Assembly: GCA_016841965.1 (NCBI GenBank)
Contig: JAEANN010000022.1
Coordinates: 1-64,000 of the forward strand
DNA length: 64,000 bases
Direction: 5' to 3'
Origin: Candidatus Roseilinea mizusawaensis
GTDB taxonomy: Bacteria; Chloroflexota; Anaerolineae; J036; Brachytrichaceae
This document shows positions 9,079 through 17,041 of this stretch, piece after piece; positions within the stretch are counted from its first letter, which is position 1, and every line of letters starts with the position of its first letter. Below the pieces are notes generated by a model. The model was given only the letters and a program-made list of their open reading frames with translations. It had not been told where the DNA came from and did no database searches. A program made the position numbers and the translations under genes.

Positions 9079-9152
9079 TGCCCCCAGAGGGACTCGAACC
9101 CCCAGCCTGCGGATTAGAAGTCCGTCGCTCTATCCACTTGAGCTATGGGGGC
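9079..9152 (-). tRNA. tRNA-Arg (anticodon TCT)
   Basis: The 74-base gene on the minus strand folds as a full cloverleaf: acceptor GCCCCCA with GGGGGC plus discriminator A, D-arm with AGCTCAAGTGGATAGAGC, anticodon loop CTTCTAA giving TCT (codon AGA), and T-loop TTCGAGT. CCA is not encoded. It begins 6 bases after the stop of an unknown gene and is probably processed from that transcript; a terminator hairpin lies just beyond its 3' end. Confidence 0.95.
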
Positions 9153-9158
9153 CATTGC

Positions 9159-9572
9159 TCAGTCAGCAACTGGCCGAATGCCATTGTACACGGCGCGACC
9201 GCTCAGTTGCGCCAGCACTTCGGCAGGCTTGCGGCCCATTCGTTGAGCCAGTTCAACAGCAGTCATTGGACGATTGCGATTGAGCAGAAAGATGCGAAAG
9301 GCAGCCTCGAAAACGGGGGTGCGCGGCGTGACAAAGTTAGGGTCAGAGGCGCTCTCAGTTTGCAGCATATGCAACATGCGGTCGATGCGCTCCACTTCGC
9401 CGGTCGTCTCGTCCACATAGTCAAATGTCTCAGATGTATTGTCGCCCAGCCTATCTTGCTGCTCCGGCGTCAGACACTTGTATACAAGCACACGCACATC
9501 CTGGCCATTTTGCTCAAACCAGGAATAGTCGATGTGAAATCGGGTGCTTTCGGTCGGTCGGAAGAGCTTCAT
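9159..9572 (-). CDS. Unknown protein, 137 residues, with a possible C-terminal helix-turn-helix
   Basis: I do not recognise this gene. The protein has an N-terminal mixed region rich in aromatic and acidic residues (DYSWFEQNGQDVRVLVYK), a middle acidic stretch, and a C-terminal part beginning at about residue 100 (PMTAVELAQRMGRKPAEVL) that reads like a small winged-helix or HTH motif. No signal peptide or membrane segment is seen. Its start overlaps the stop of the 531-residue upstream gene (ATGA), so the two are coupled and probably work together. The stop lies only 6 bases before tRNA-Arg. The open frame, overlap and normal codon use support a real gene. Confidence 0.65.
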   Translation of the reverse strand: MKLFRPTESTRFHIDYSWFEQNGQDVRVLVYKCLTPEQQDRLGDNTSETFDYVDETTGEVERIDRMLHMLQTESASDPNFVTPRTPVFEAAFRIFLLNRNRPMTAVELAQRMGRKPAEVLAQLSGRAVYNGIRPVAD

Positions 9573-11164
9573 CGCGTTTCACTCAAATGCCAGTAGTTAT
9601 CGCCCACAGACTGATATGCCGGGCTGGATGAGATCGCGGAGAACACAGCCATGGGCGACGCCCGGGTGATGACGTTGACCACTGCGTACAGGGTGCTGGC
9701 ATGCACATTGCCCTGCGGACTGAGCTTGGCAATCTCTGGGAACGCTTCGCGAGCGGCCTGTGCCACATCGCGGGGATGCTCGCCGCGCAAGCCTGACAGC
9801 GCGGCGACGTTGTCGCAGAAGACCGACATGAGATCGTCGAACTCGCAACCAACCGGGCGCTGGGCTGTTTCGAGTCGCAGGTGACCGTCACGATTGGTGG
9901 CAAAGCGCACCCATTCGCGCTTGGGCCGGCGCCGCTTGCAATCGATGATGAACACGTTGTTGGCCGGTCCGCGCGAGATTTCGATATAGGCGCCGGCCGG
10001 CAGGTCGTTCGCCTCGTACCAATCGCGCAGCCCGAAAATGTAGCGCCCCTCTTTCACCAGCCAGACCAGAAACTCGCGGCCATTGGCGCGATCGCGAAAG
10101 GTGACAGGCACGCGTGGCTTGTTTACTTTTGGTAAGACGGCCGCCAGCCGGCGCGACCATCCCAGTGTGCCGGCCAGGCGATGGGAGAAGGTGAGCACAA
10201 CCTGGGCCGCGGTGAGCGCATCCTGGCCGTGTGCTGTGTCCGGCTGGTATGGCATTTCGAACTCCAACTCGTCATCCAACGCCAGGGCCAACGCCTTCAG
10301 ATCATCGCTGACAGCAACCGGCCCGCCGGAAAAGGTTGCTGCGCGGAGCGCCGGCGGCATGGCGCGCACTTCGGGTGGTTCCAACCGGCGCAGGAACCAG
10401 CTCGGTTCGTCGGTCAAACTGACGTCATCAAACCGCTCGTCGCGCGCCAGGGCTGTGTTGAGCGAGATTTCCTGCAAATTGCCGGCGATATCTGGTGGGA
10501 GGCCCAGCTCGCCCAGGATAACCGAGGCCGTGAGCGGGCCGCCATTGGCCACATCCAGCACCGCTTCGGCCAAATTGAGATGCCCGATGTTGACCTCGGC
10601 CATAAGCGCGCGCAGGAACCACTCGTCGGTGATGCGCAGGAAGTCGGGATGTTGCTCCAGGGCCGCATTGATAGCGGCAATCACTTTGTCCCCATACAGT
10701 TCGTAGAGCTGTTCGGGGGAAAGCGCGTCTTGTTCGTTGCTGAAGGACAGTACAACGGCGTCATCGTTGAGCCGATGCGGCAACGGGTAATTGGACGCAA
10801 ACTCGCGCCGGGCGCCGCCGGCCATTTCGACCAAGATGACATCAAACCCTTTGGCATCCGGATTGTATCCGGGCCGCGAGGCAATGACACGCCCGGTCTC
10901 GAATCCCAGGGCCGGGAAACTCAACTCTTCGCCGATGGCATATTTTTTCTTGGGTTGGTAAATCGTTCGTTCTGCCAGGCTGCGACGCAACGCGGCATTC
11001 TCGGCCTCTACGCGATGCCGAATAACAGCCAGTGCCAACTCGCTCGTCGGCTTAGGAGCAGCCACCTCGAGCAAAAGGTTTGACAGATAATCCACGTCGC
11101 CAGGGGTAAGTTGGAACGCGGACCAGTATTCTGGCTTCTGAGTCTGTCGATGGATCACAAGCAC
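9569..11164 (-). CDS. Unknown large protein, 531 residues
   Basis: The family is not recognised. The protein is soluble, without signal or membrane segments. Residues 1-45 contain FQLTPGDVDYLSNLLLEV, followed by a short coiled helix (LALAVIRHRVEAENAALRRSLAER). Residues about 70-125 look like a beta-rich SH3-like segment (KKYAIGEELSFPALGFETGRVIASRPG). The central part is helical, with a predicted repeated-helix region, and the C-terminal third again mixes strands and helices. It is coupled to the 137-residue gene by an ATGA overlap and stands apart from the capsule genes upstream. The 49-base gap to the CpsD-like gene contains nothing recognisable. A role in nucleic-acid handling is only a guess. 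Confidence 0.65.
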   Translation of the reverse strand: MLVIHRQTQKPEYWSAFQLTPGDVDYLSNLLLEVAAPKPTSELALAVIRHRVEAENAALRRSLAERTIYQPKKKYAIGEELSFPALGFETGRVIASRPGYNPDAKGFDVILVEMAGGARREFASNYPLPHRLNDDAVVLSFSNEQDALSPEQLYELYGDKVIAAINAALEQHPDFLRITDEWFLRALMAEVNIGHLNLAEAVLDVANGGPLTASVILGELGLPPDIAGNLQEISLNTALARDERFDDVSLTDEPSWFLRRLEPPEVRAMPPALRAATFSGGPVAVSDDLKALALALDDELEFEMPYQPDTAHGQDALTAAQVVLTFSHRLAGTLGWSRRLAAVLPKVNKPRVPVTFRDRANGREFLVWLVKEGRYIFGLRDWYEANDLPAGAYIEISRGPANNVFIIDCKRRRPKREWVRFATNRDGHLRLETAQRPVGCEFDDLMSVFCDNVAALSGLRGEHPRDVAQAAREAFPEIAKLSPQGNVHASTLYAVVNVITRASPMAVFSAISSSPAYQSVGDNYWHLSETR

Positions 11165-11213
11165 CAGAACCTTTCCAGCAATTTAGCGGATGGATTATAC
11201 CTGAGCGATCTGG

Positions 11214-11864
11214 TCATTGTGAATTTGCTCCGCGATCGACCGGCGCGTTGAGCATGATAGCGCCAAGCAGCCGGGCGCGCGCGCGCTCCAGCACATCTTT
11301 TGCAGCCTGCGCCTGCTCGCGGCGGGTCTTGCCGGCTTCGATCACAAGCAGAGCCGCGCCGGCCTGCGATGCAAGCAACGCCGCATCGCTTACCGACAGA
11401 GCGGGCGGGGTGTCGAAAATCACCATATCGGCGAGCGTCTCGAGTTGCCGAATCAGCCGAGTCATGCGGCCGGAACTCAGCGCGTCGGAAGGCACGACTG
11501 GCAGCTTGCCGCTGGTCAAGACAGACAAGCCGCTGACACCAGTCGGCTGCAAAAGGTGTTGGATCTGAGCATCGCTCAGCGCGTCGAGCAGGCCGGCCGC
11601 GTTGTCAAGCCCAAACAGGGCGTGCAGGCGTGGCTGTCTCAAGTCAGCATCGACCAGGATCACGCGCTTCTCGGCCTGCGCCAGCACCACCCCCAGGTTG
11701 GCGGCGGCTGTGGTTTTGTCCTCTTGAGAAGAAGGGGATGTGATCACCAGCGAACGCAGGGGGGCATCCAGTGCTGCAAAGTGCAGATTTGCGCGCAAGG
11801 TGCGATAGGCTTCGGCGGCCGGCGACTGCGGCCGGCTCAGGGTGATGAGGGTATGAATGGTCAT
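11214..11864 (-). CDS. CpsD/CapB-like ATPase of exopolysaccharide assembly, altered P-loop
   Basis: This 216-residue P-loop protein resembles the cytoplasmic ATPase/tyrosine-kinase component (CpsD, CapB) that partners Wzz-like membrane proteins. It contains the family entry SPAAEAYRTLRANLHFA, Walker A' VILVDADLRQPRLH (about 68-81), and the Walker B-like MVIFDTPPALSVSDA. The Walker A position reads SPSSQEDKTT where the family has EGKS/T: aspartate replaces the glycine before the lysine. The C-terminal tyrosine cluster of true BY-kinases is also absent. The ATG overlaps the Wzz-like stop upstream (ATGA). It may be a weak or inactive ATPase that regulates the adaptor. Confidence 0.8.
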   Translation of the reverse strand: MTIHTLITLSRPQSPAAEAYRTLRANLHFAALDAPLRSLVITSPSSQEDKTTAAANLGVVLAQAEKRVILVDADLRQPRLHALFGLDNAAGLLDALSDAQIQHLLQPTGVSGLSVLTSGKLPVVPSDALSSGRMTRLIRQLETLADMVIFDTPPALSVSDAALLASQAGAALLVIEAGKTRREQAQAAKDVLERARARLLGAIMLNAPVDRGANSQ

Positions 11865-12514
11865 GTCTCACTTGGAATAGCGCCGATCACGGGCAAGCCC
11901 AGCCTGCGCTCGGCGTCGGATTGGGTGCGCAAGACCGTTGCCTGCGACCACTCCAGTGTAGCAACGATGAGCAGCCCAACCAGGCCACCGAGCAAAGCGC
12001 CGGCGATTACATTCACGCTGGTGCGCGGCGTGTCCTGGTGATATTCCGGGTCATCGCCCAGGATGGCATCGACGCGATCTTCGCGACGCAGCTTGGCATT
12101 CTCGCGGTTGCGCCAATCCACAAACAATTGCGCCCACGCCTTTGCAATGCGATTCGCAGTGTCACCGTCGTAGTCGCGCACCTCGATTGTCACAGCGTAG
12201 CGCGCGCCATCGCTGGCAACTCGCGTGCTGCCAAAGATACGCTCTGGCGGATAGTCCAGTTGGAGTTGCTCGCGCACGACGTCGGCGTAGCGCCGTGTAA
12301 AGATGATGCCGATGTACGAGTCGATCAACTGCTTGGCCGACTGGCTCAAGCCGAAATCGGGCCGCGCCGGCTGGATGATCAATTCCATCGTCGATTTGTA
12401 AATCGGCGCCTGCAACCGGCTGAATGTAAACGCACTCAATGCGGCAACGATTGCCACTAGCAGCACGATCCAACCGCGCCGGCGCGCAATGCGCAAATAG
12501 TCTTGCAAGTCCAT
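11861..12514 (-). CDS. Wzz/chain-length determinant-like membrane protein
   Basis: This 217-residue protein begins MDLQDYLRIARRRGW, followed by a membrane segment (IVLLVAIVAALSAFTF, about 16-31), an extracytoplasmic domain, and a second membrane segment near the C-terminus (VIAGALLGGLVGLLIVATL, about 168-186), ending in the LPVIGAIP stretch common to Wzz/CapA proteins. This topology matches polysaccharide co-polymerases that set chain length with a CpsD-type ATPase, which is encoded immediately downstream with a four-base overlap. Its proline motif before the second segment is weak. A heptamer repeat array separates it from a second Wzz-like gene. Confidence 0.82.
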   Translation of the reverse strand: MDLQDYLRIARRRGWIVLLVAIVAALSAFTFSRLQAPIYKSTMELIIQPARPDFGLSQSAKQLIDSYIGIIFTRRYADVVREQLQLDYPPERIFGSTRVASDGARYAVTIEVRDYDGDTANRIAKAWAQLFVDWRNRENAKLRREDRVDAILGDDPEYHQDTPRTSVNVIAGALLGGLVGLLIVATLEWSQATVLRTQSDAERRLGLPVIGAIPSET

Positions 12515-12520
12515 TGGAGT

Positions 12521-12651
12521 AGCCAGTAGTCAGTAGTCAGTAGTCAGAAGACATCGCACTGCGATCTGTTAACTGTGGTCTGTCATCTGTGATCTGTGAT
12601 CTGTGATCTGTCATCTGTCGTCTGTCACCTGTCGTCTGCGATCTGCGGTCG
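12521..12651. repeat. Degenerate 7-bp tandem array between two wzz-like genes
   Basis: Two heptamer families run together: AGTAGTC-type units (four, 12521-12547) and ATCTGTG/GTCTGTC-type units (about twelve, from 12572). The array occupies the whole intergenic space and continues through the stop codon of the upstream wzz-like gene, whose last residues (HRPQIADDR) are encoded by it. Similar period-7 arrays occur at 20174, 25735, 50135 and 63712. Confidence 0.85.
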
Positions 12652-13332
12652 GTGTGACGGGATCTGGCCAACCACCGTCAGGCCGGCCCGCTCCACATCG
12701 CGCCGATCGCGCAGCATCGGGTCGAGAAAATGAGCGGCAAAGGCCAGCCCCACGCCCACCGCCAGGGCGACGGCCATTCGTGCAACCAGATCGAGCCGGT
12801 CGCGCAACGGGGGTGCAAGCGGCATGGGCGTTGGCCGATCAAGCAGCCTGACCGGCGAGCCGGGCGTTTCAGCCAGTTGCGGCCAGTAGGCTGCGCTGTT
12901 CTCGCTCAACTCAGCGACAATTGCCCCGGCCAACTCAACTGCCTGGGCAGGGTCGGGCCAGCTCAGATACACCACAAAGATGCTCTGCGCGTGGTCGGAG
13001 GCAATCGCGCCCTGAATCTGGGCGGCGGGAATGCTCTGGCCGGCGGCGGCCATGCGCGCCGCAACTGCCTCGGCAAAGACGCCGGTGCGCACCACATCCT
13101 TTAAGCCGTTGGTCAGATATTCGGATGTCAACCATTCGTAGTAGCGGTCATACGTGTACACGCCGGGAGCGCGTTGGGGCAGCAGACCGGTCGAAAAGCG
13201 CATGACCACCTGATAGGAAACAGCCGGCGGGTGATAGGTGATAACGCTGAAGCCGGCCGCCACAACGACCGGCAGTAGCGCCAGCCACCACCACCTACGC
13301 AGCACGCGCGCGTAATCAATCAGCCGCATCAC
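12625..13332 (-). CDS. Wzz-like polysaccharide chain-length protein (second copy)
   Basis: This 235-residue protein has the same plan as the neighbour: an N-terminal LIDYARVLRRWWW, a membrane segment (LALLPVVVAAGFSVI, about 17-31), an external domain, a second membrane segment (VARMAVALAVGVGLAFAAHF, about 183-202), and a terminal LTVVGQIP. It is diverged from the first copy, so the two may form a hetero-complex or act on different polymers. Its ATG overlaps the guanylyltransferase stop upstream (ATGA). The last nine residues are encoded by the heptamer array at 12521-12651, suggesting the array replaced or extended the original 3' end. Confidence 0.8.
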   Translation of the reverse strand: MMRLIDYARVLRRWWWLALLPVVVAAGFSVITYHPPAVSYQVVMRFSTGLLPQRAPGVYTYDRYYEWLTSEYLTNGLKDVVRTGVFAEAVAARMAAAGQSIPAAQIQGAIASDHAQSIFVVYLSWPDPAQAVELAGAIVAELSENSAAYWPQLAETPGSPVRLLDRPTPMPLAPPLRDRLDLVARMAVALAVGVGLAFAAHFLDPMLRDRRDVERAGLTVVGQIPSHRPQIADDR

Positions 13333-14399
13333 AGCACATCCTCACGTCCAGCCTGTTTGAGCATGTCCACGATTGCCTTGACATCCTGCGCACGATCCAG
13401 CGGACAGATCAATAGCGCATCTGGCGTGTCAATGATGGCCATATCGCGCAGGCCGATGGTTGCAATCAGCCGGCCGGCCCCGCGCACCAGCGCACCGCGC
13501 GTGTCCAGGCCGACGTGATCGCCCATGATGATGTTGCCTTCGGCGTCGTGGGACAGCACGGCCATCAGCGACGCCCAGCTCCCGATATCTGTCCACTCCA
13601 TATCGACCGGCACAACGGCAAGATTCTGCGCACCTTCCATCAGTGCATAGTCCAGCGAGATGCGGGGGACTGCTCGCCAGACATTGGCCAGCGCCGCGCT
13701 GTAGTGAGCGGTGCCAATAGCTTGAACCAGCTCGCGCAGGCCGGCATCAAATTCTGGCATCTGGCGCTCGAACTCGCGCCAAGCTGTCTGGCATGTCATG
13801 ATGAACATGCCGCTGTTCCACGCGAAACGGCCATCGCGCAACCAAGCTTCGGCCGTTGCGCGATCTGGCTTCTCGCAAAATCTCAAAGCGCGAAAAGCCT
13901 CGTGATGCCGGCGGATGCCGAGTGACTCGCCGCGCTCGATGTAGCCGTAGCCGGTCGCGGGATAGGTCGGTTTGACGCCCAGGGTAACAATCGCGCCATC
14001 GCGCGCGATGTCCTCGGCGGTCTCGATCGCGCGACGGAATTCATCCACCCGGCCAATGTAGTGATCGGCCGACAAAACGGCCAGCGTGGCCTGTGGATCG
14101 CGCCGGCTGATGTGAGCCAGTCCCAGCCCAACCGCCGGCCCGCTATCCTTTGGCCCCGGCTCGATCACGTAGTTTTCCAGGGGAATGCCCGGCACCTGCT
14201 GCTGACATAGGGCGGCCATCTGTGCGTTTGTGACAACATGGATGCGTTCGTGCGCAATCAGCGGCAGCACACGCTCTACCGTGATCTGAAAAGTAGATCG
14301 GTCGCCGATGAGCGGCAAGGACTGTTTCGGGCTGGTCTTGCGGCTGAGCGGCCACAGGCGCGTGCCGCTTCCGCCGGCCATGATTAGTGCATGCAACAT
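13329..14399 (-). CDS. manC: Mannose-1-phosphate guanylyltransferase
   Basis: This 356-residue nucleotidyltransferase begins MLHALIMAGGSGTRLWPLSR, containing the GGSGTRLWP nucleotide-binding loop, and carries FCEKPDRATAEAWL and WNSGMFIM, both typical of GDP-mannose pyrophosphorylases. It makes GDP-mannose from mannose 1-phosphate and GTP. The isomerase domain of bifunctional ManC/AlgA proteins is absent, so it is the short form. It is the first gene of the minus-strand polysaccharide group and is coupled to the wzz-like gene by an ATGA overlap. The mutase at 6222 could supply its substrate. Confidence 0.92.
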   Translation of the reverse strand: MLHALIMAGGSGTRLWPLSRKTSPKQSLPLIGDRSTFQITVERVLPLIAHERIHVVTNAQMAALCQQQVPGIPLENYVIEPGPKDSGPAVGLGLAHISRRDPQATLAVLSADHYIGRVDEFRRAIETAEDIARDGAIVTLGVKPTYPATGYGYIERGESLGIRRHHEAFRALRFCEKPDRATAEAWLRDGRFAWNSGMFIMTCQTAWREFERQMPEFDAGLRELVQAIGTAHYSAALANVWRAVPRISLDYALMEGAQNLAVVPVDMEWTDIGSWASLMAVLSHDAEGNIIMGDHVGLDTRGALVRGAGRLIATIGLRDMAIIDTPDALLICPLDRAQDVKAIVDMLKQAGREDVL

Positions 14400-14418
14400 C
14401 GCAATCTATTCACCGGCC

Positions 14419-15540
14419 CTAGTCTACCCTGTACGGCGCGCGCTGCTCGCGCGCGAGCACGAAGCTGGCGCGGCCAGCCTGCCGCACCATACCTTTTAGT
14501 TCCATCATCGCCAGGGTAGCGGTCACCACTTCAGCCGGCAGCGCCAACTCGCGCACCAGCTCATCGGCCTGCACCGGCTCGTGCGACAAGCGGGCCAGCA
14601 AGGCCCGCTCAGTGTCATCTTGCGGCAAGACGGCCTGCGCCTCAACATGCTCGGCAACGGCGCTCAGGTTCAGCTCCTCCAAAATATCGCGGGGCTCAAT
14701 AATCAGCTTGGCGCCTTTTTGAATCAAACGATTCGCGCCGCGACTGGAGCGGTTCAGGATGTTACCCGGCACTGCAAAGACTTCGCGGCCTTGCTCGACG
14801 GCAAAGTTGGCCGTGATCAGCGCGCCGCTTTGTTCGTCTGCCTCAACCACAATTGTGCCCAGGCTGAGGCCGCTGATGATGCGATTACGTGGCGGGAAGT
14901 TGCCGGCATCGGGCTGAGTGCCGGGCGGATAGTCGCTCACCAGTGCGCCATGCGCAACAATCTGGGCAGCCAGTTTGCGATGATCGGGCGGATAGATCAC
15001 ATCAACGCCGGACCCCAACACGGCGATAGTGCGCCCACCGGCATCGAGCGCGGCCTGGTGCGCCACAGCGTCGATGCCGCGAGCCAGGCCGCTGACAATG
15101 GTGATGTGATTGCGCACCAACTCGCCGGCCAACATCTCGGCCACCTCGCGGCCATACACCGTGGCGCGGCGCGTGCCCACAATGGCCACAGCCCATGCGT
15201 CCGCATCAAGGATGGCGCCGCGCACATACAACACCGGCGGTGGATCGTCGATCTGGCGCAGCAAATGCGGATAGGCCTCGTCAACCCAGGTCAAGGCCAC
15301 GATGCCGGCCCGTTCGACCGCCTCAAGCTCGCGCTCGGGGACGATGGTCTTGCGCGCGGCCATCAGCGCATCGATCGACTTCTGGTCGAGGCCGGCGCCG
15401 ACAAGCTGCAACTCGTTGGCCTGCCAGGCGTCGGCCAGCGAGCCGAAGCGCGAGAGCAACATGCGCAAGCGCACCGGCCCAATCCCTTTGACCCGACTGA
15501 AGGCGAGATAGAACGGCTTGTCGTTAGCAAACTCAGCCAT
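14419..15540 (-). CDS. dprA: DNA processing protein DprA (Smf)
   Basis: This 373-residue protein has an N-terminal helix-hairpin-helix region (LAFSRVKGIGPVRLRMLLSRFGS), a central Rossmann-like DprA domain with AIVGTRRATVYGREVA, SGLARGIDAVAHQAAL, GSGVDVIYPP and GNFPPRNRIISGLS, and a C-terminal winged helix. DprA binds incoming single-stranded DNA and loads RecA during transformation. An in-frame GTG at 15579 overlaps the rimM stop (GTGA), but the ATG at 15540 fits the family start better; this choice is uncertain. It follows rimM in a position where trmD is usually found. Confidence 0.93.
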   Translation of the reverse strand: MAEFANDKPFYLAFSRVKGIGPVRLRMLLSRFGSLADAWQANELQLVGAGLDQKSIDALMAARKTIVPERELEAVERAGIVALTWVDEAYPHLLRQIDDPPPVLYVRGAILDADAWAVAIVGTRRATVYGREVAEMLAGELVRNHITIVSGLARGIDAVAHQAALDAGGRTIAVLGSGVDVIYPPDHRKLAAQIVAHGALVSDYPPGTQPDAGNFPPRNRIISGLSLGTIVVEADEQSGALITANFAVEQGREVFAVPGNILNRSSRGANRLIQKGAKLIIEPRDILEELNLSAVAEHVEAQAVLPQDDTERALLARLSHEPVQADELVRELALPAEVVTATLAMMELKGMVRQAGRASFVLAREQRAPYRVD

Positions 15541-15575
15541 GCTAGACGCCTGCACCATGCGCGCCGAGCGATGCC

Positions 15576-16124
15576 TCACAGCCCCGGCGGGACGGTGACG
15601 GTCACCATGCGGTTGAGCAAATCGACGCTCAAAACAACCCCATCGATAGCCGGCAATAGAACCTCTTTGGAGTTCGGCGTCTCTTTGATCACATACACAT
15701 CGTTGGCGCCGGTGACCAGCACTTCATAGATCTGGCCCAGTGCCACGCCATCCGTCGTAACCACGTGCAGGCCGATCAACTCATGCGGATAGTAACGTCC
15801 CGGCTCCAGCGCCGGCAAATCTTTGGCGCGAACCAACAGAATCGCACCGCGCAATGCCTCGGCATCGTTGCGGGTGGCGATCCCTTCAAGCTTGTAAAGC
15901 ATCACATCTTGATGTGTGCGGCGCGCCTCGACCTTGCAAGTACGCAGGGCCGGCTGACCTGCGACGGACAGGTAGACCCGCCGGATCGACAGCAGGGCTG
16001 TGATGTACTCTGGGGGAATCTGCACGCGAATTTCGCCGGCGATGCCATGCGGACGAGTCACCAACCCGATCTCGAGCAGGCCATCGGCAGTGACTTTGTA
16101 AGCCGGCGCGCGTGTGCGGGGCAT
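15576..16124 (-). CDS. rimM: Ribosome maturation factor RimM
   Basis: The protein has the RimM N-terminal domain start LEIGLVTRPHGIAGEIRV and the C-terminal PRC-barrel part with YYPHELIGLHVVT, GQIYEVLVTGANDVYVI and the terminal LLPAIDGVVLSVDL. It helps assemble the 30S head, binding S19. The ATG at 16124 gives 182 residues; a TTG at 16148, six bases after the khpA stop and preceded by AGGGCGAG, would add eight residues and is equally possible. It follows khpA and rpsP as in many bacteria. Confidence 0.93.
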   Translation of the reverse strand: MPRTRAPAYKVTADGLLEIGLVTRPHGIAGEIRVQIPPEYITALLSIRRVYLSVAGQPALRTCKVEARRTHQDVMLYKLEGIATRNDAEALRGAILLVRAKDLPALEPGRYYPHELIGLHVVTTDGVALGQIYEVLVTGANDVYVIKETPNSKEVLLPAIDGVVLSVDLLNRMVTVTVPPGL

Positions 16125-16154
16125 GGGTGATGCAGGGCGAGCGAACAACTCGCC

Positions 16155-16394
16155 CTACATGATTTTGAGGGTGGCCTGCTCGCCCGCGCGGGCAGCCGCG
16201 ACGCGAATCAGAACGCGCAGGGCGTTGGCGATCTTGCCGTCCTTGCCGATGACGCGTCCCGTCTCGCCGGGCGCCACGGCGAGCTTGTAGATCTTCATGC
16301 TGCGATCGCGCGACACGGTGACGCGCACGGCATCGACGTCGTCCACCAGCGACCGGGCGACATACTCAATCAGATCCTGCATATAGGGCCTCAA
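16155..16394 (-). CDS. khpA: KH-domain RNA-binding protein KhpA
   Basis: This 79-residue single KH-domain protein (UPF0109) has LIEYVARSLVDDVDAVRV at the start, the GxxG-type loop VIGKDGKIANALR, and a normal length. KhpA binds RNA, often with KhpB, and affects cell size and translation in Firmicutes. Here it sits in the conserved rpsP-khpA-rimM order. The 125-base gap to rpsP (16395-16519) shows no gene or clear regulatory element. Confidence 0.93.
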   Translation of the reverse strand: MRPYMQDLIEYVARSLVDDVDAVRVTVSRDRSMKIYKLAVAPGETGRVIGKDGKIANALRVLIRVAAARAGEQATLKIM

Positions 16395-16519
16395 ACTTTC
16401 AGCTTGCTCGGTTCATGCAGCCAAATGCTCACCGGTAGCACAAGTCCCCAGGACAACTCCCCCAAGGCGTCCGCCAGAGTCGGTCGCCTGTCATCGCTCT
16501 GGCGACGGGCAGGCCGCTA

Positions 16520-16900
16520 TCATTCGGGCCGGGCGGCTTTGGAGCCGGGCACCATGCCGATGCGCGTGCGCGGGCTGGGTTCGGGAGTTGCTGCGGCCTG
16601 CGCAGTCGCTTCAGCCAGCAACACATCGGGGGCTTCGCCTTTCATCAGCCGCTCGTAGCGGGCAGTCGTGCCGGTCTTGCGGAATAACTGGGCCACCGCA
16701 TCGCTGGGTTGAGCGCCCACTTTCATCCAGTACAACGCGCGATCTTCGGCCACTTTGATCGTTTCTGGGTTGGTGCGCGGGTTGTACGTGCCGATAATCT
16801 CGATGAACGCCCCATCGCGCGGAGCTTCCTTGTCTGCGACGACGATGCGGTAGCTCGGTTGATGCCTGGAACCCATTCTGCGAAGTCGAATTCGTACCAT
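16520..16900 (-). CDS. rpsP: 30S ribosomal protein S16
   Basis: This 126-residue protein starts [23 protein letters not shown], the invariant S16 signature, followed by [10 protein letters not shown] and [15 protein letters not shown]. The core ends near residue 90; a further 35-40 residues rich in Ala, Pro and Arg form a non-conserved tail. A ribosome site (GGGAG) lies 11 bases before the ATG. A TACAAT box on the minus strand near 16970-16975 could be its -10, giving a leader of about 60 bases. It is an assembly protein of the 30S body. Confidence 0.96.
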   Translation of the reverse strand: MVRIRLRRMGSRHQPSYRIVVADKEAPRDGAFIEIIGTYNPRTNPETIKVAEDRALYWMKVGAQPSDAVAQLFRKTGTTARYERLMKGEAPDVLLAEATAQAAATPEPSPRTRIGMVPGSKAARPE

Positions 16901-17041
16901 GTAGTTCTAATCTCCCGTAATTGAGAAAGACAAATTGTCAAACTTGTATGTGTGATTTGCGCGGGACAATTGTACTGAAAACCTTGCCCGGCGGCAGCCA
17001 AAATTGAAACCCTAATCTACTACCCCTGACAAGCGCCGTGC

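Noticed and set aside
12521-12651. CRISPR array
   Set aside because: Units are 7 bp with no spacers, and no cas gene is present in the window.
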